From positions 1,577 to 65,576 of the forward strand of contig NZ_LMCT01000006.1 in NCBI RefSeq assembly GCF_001424875.1: DNA of 64,000 nucleotides, written 5' to 3'. Below, in pieces: positions 63,901 through 64,000 of the stretch (position 1 is its first letter; every line of letters begins with the position of its first letter). Position numbers and translations under genes: made by a program. This DNA comes from Kitasatospora sp. Root107. GTDB lineage: Bacteria > Actinomycetota > Actinomycetes > Streptomycetales > Streptomycetaceae. The notes beneath the pieces were generated by a model. The model searched no databases. It saw only the letters and a program-made list of their open reading frames with translations, and had not been told where the DNA came from.

Positions 63901-64000
63901 AGTACGCGGCGATCTGGGGAAGCCGCGGTCCAGTGATGCTGGAAATGCCCCGGATCGTTGACGACATCGAGACGCAGTGGATCTCCACGTTGCTTGAGGC
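60978..64000 (+). CDS. drmMI: DrmMI-like N6-adenine methyltransferase (partial)
   Basis: The ATG overlaps the drmD stop (ATGA), and the frame is open to the window edge, over 1000 codons, so the C-terminus is missing. Motif I is DIACGSGAFLVAA near residue 618 and motif IV is NPPFLGG near 876, the order of Eco57I/type IIG and PglX methylases. The ~600 N-terminal residues include a restriction-enzyme-like part with GVVTDGRWWAVVSA and a helical region (MMRVVFLLFAEERGLLPENQ). In DISARM it marks host DNA. BREX PglX is similar, but a DrmD partner favours DISARM; drmA, drmB and drmC should follow beyond the edge. Confidence 0.85.
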   Translation, partial: MSRKYAQTTADLHRGWLELVDADGPFLAVPALERVWPQGMPQPDSRAIAAVKDAKPAFEKAWERWDTHRDDNGALDVYRQARDTWVDLVLRQGLRWGPSYTSPGPAGAEIRSPDHTVTVRADGALVHGGTTAVLVMVTDPVDSLRDPLTDGWSANPVDRMDELLRACGVTIGVVTDGRWWAVVSAREKTMVASGIVDAQTWIEEPQTRNAFIELLQLRRLVGGKAQDRLTELFGESVTAAEKITDALGTQVRRAVELIVQALSEGGLEAAQRSEPDPLPERRGEVYEAAVTVMMRVVFLLFAEERGLLPENQLFAMGYGISDELDRLDARQHEEGDQALDATSLTWHRLLATSEALFSGATFEDLRLPEYGGSLFDPLRFPFLTARNSQDALAIAVSDRVLLEVLRAVQIAQLTGGARRISFRDIDVEQIGYIYEGLLGYSCENVDETVVGLVGSPGSEPEIPLATLEELAEGARTETALGEAILAWVKQHQPAAKPASKAALAKALKAGDTLVDDAEIALHDLTDATELRDRLRPFIGIIRRDLRNRPLVVEPGGVLLVETPSRASAGAHYTPRSLAEEVVRHALDPLVRSPGPYQTTDRETWRWISSDEILDLRIADIACGSGAFLVAAARYLAARLVEAWHREDVAYGRTAHELQVRAIRMVVASCLYGADINGMAVEMCKLSLWLVSLDPKLPFSFVDDKVLHGNALLGLTDVRQLRDLHITPETAGSQISMFNIDIDGTLERASRLRQQLATEVNEDDPQRSAATKRRQWREYQKITAQLAGVADSVIAAGLRWGGKPGKQLREAYQNLRIAVELAYPVGGGQADRAMLDAILEAGLTPTVTTDYERWKPLHWILAVPDVMKRGGFDAIIGNPPFLGGQKLTGTMGTNVRDWFVHILASGKKGSADLVAYFLLRAYGLLSQQGGLGLIATNTVAQGDTRQVGLDQLAERGFTITRAIQSRSWPAAGANLEYAAIWGSRGPVMLEMPRIVDDIETQWISTLLE

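Noticed and set aside
60978..64000. BREX PglX
   Set aside because: The methylase type would fit, but the overlapping DrmD-type SNF2 helicase upstream is the DISARM arrangement; no BREX gene is visible.

Overview
The window is high-GC DNA (roughly 70 percent by eye) with GTG/TTG starts, TACGGT-type -10 elements, leaderless-looking starts and many ATGA/GTGA/TGATG gene overlaps. Together with the protein families (XRE-TPR regulators, Nudix and PIG-L enzymes, GntR regulators, DISARM) this points to a Streptomyces or close relative. It reads as chromosomal accessory DNA. There are no rRNA or ribosomal protein genes, I saw no tRNA or CRISPR array, and the only translation gene is an extra-looking arginyl-tRNA synthetase.

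1-9 kb is mobile or defence DNA. It opens with the last 54 codons of what looks like a large serine recombinase, a perfect 18-bp terminator stem and decayed sequence. A GNAT-Nudix fusion and a GntR regulator follow. Then comes an AT-richer two-gene Septu-type defence system (PtuA ATPase, PtuB HNH nuclease), a three-gene operon whose zinc-ribbon gene is frameshifted, a second broken GntR fragment, and three genes of unknown function of which two share an N-terminal domain.

9-25 kb is dominated by a long minus-strand run of overlapping genes: aminoglycoside-phosphotransferase-like proteins, an EEP-family nuclease, an ABC exporter, a PIG-L deacetylase, a GNAT, several Nudix proteins and two methyltransferases. 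It has been shuffled by a local segmental duplication, carries a triple-Nudix protein whose third domain has lost its Nudix box, and has an eight-copy GGCA microsatellite just upstream of that gene.

25-38 kb holds a GH15 glucanase/trehalase, a deoxyribosyltransferase-like protein, two adjacent tandem-HTH regulators, a MurC-like gene that is frameshifted and lacks its P-loop, a glutamine-synthetase-like ligase overlapping an amino-acid permease, an XRE-TPR regulator and an S9 peptidase.

38-44 kb contains a candidate peptide-modifying locus: an XRE-TPR regulator with an embedded hydrophobic segment, facing a 44-residue peptide gene followed by a JmjC/cupin oxygenase, an aldo/keto reductase and a kinase-fold protein, nearly all overlapping.

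45.5-55.4 kb is the most striking part: an eight-gene minus-strand operon with two radical SAM enzymes, a GT4 and a GT-A glycosyltransferase, a PLP decarboxylase, a sulfotransferase, an APS-kinase-like protein and a degenerate kinase/nucleotidyltransferase fusion. I do not recognise it as a described pathway. A complete argS gene starts divergently from it. The window ends with DrmD and the first part of an Eco57I-type adenine methylase, the opening pair of a probable class 1 DISARM system that continues past the right edge.
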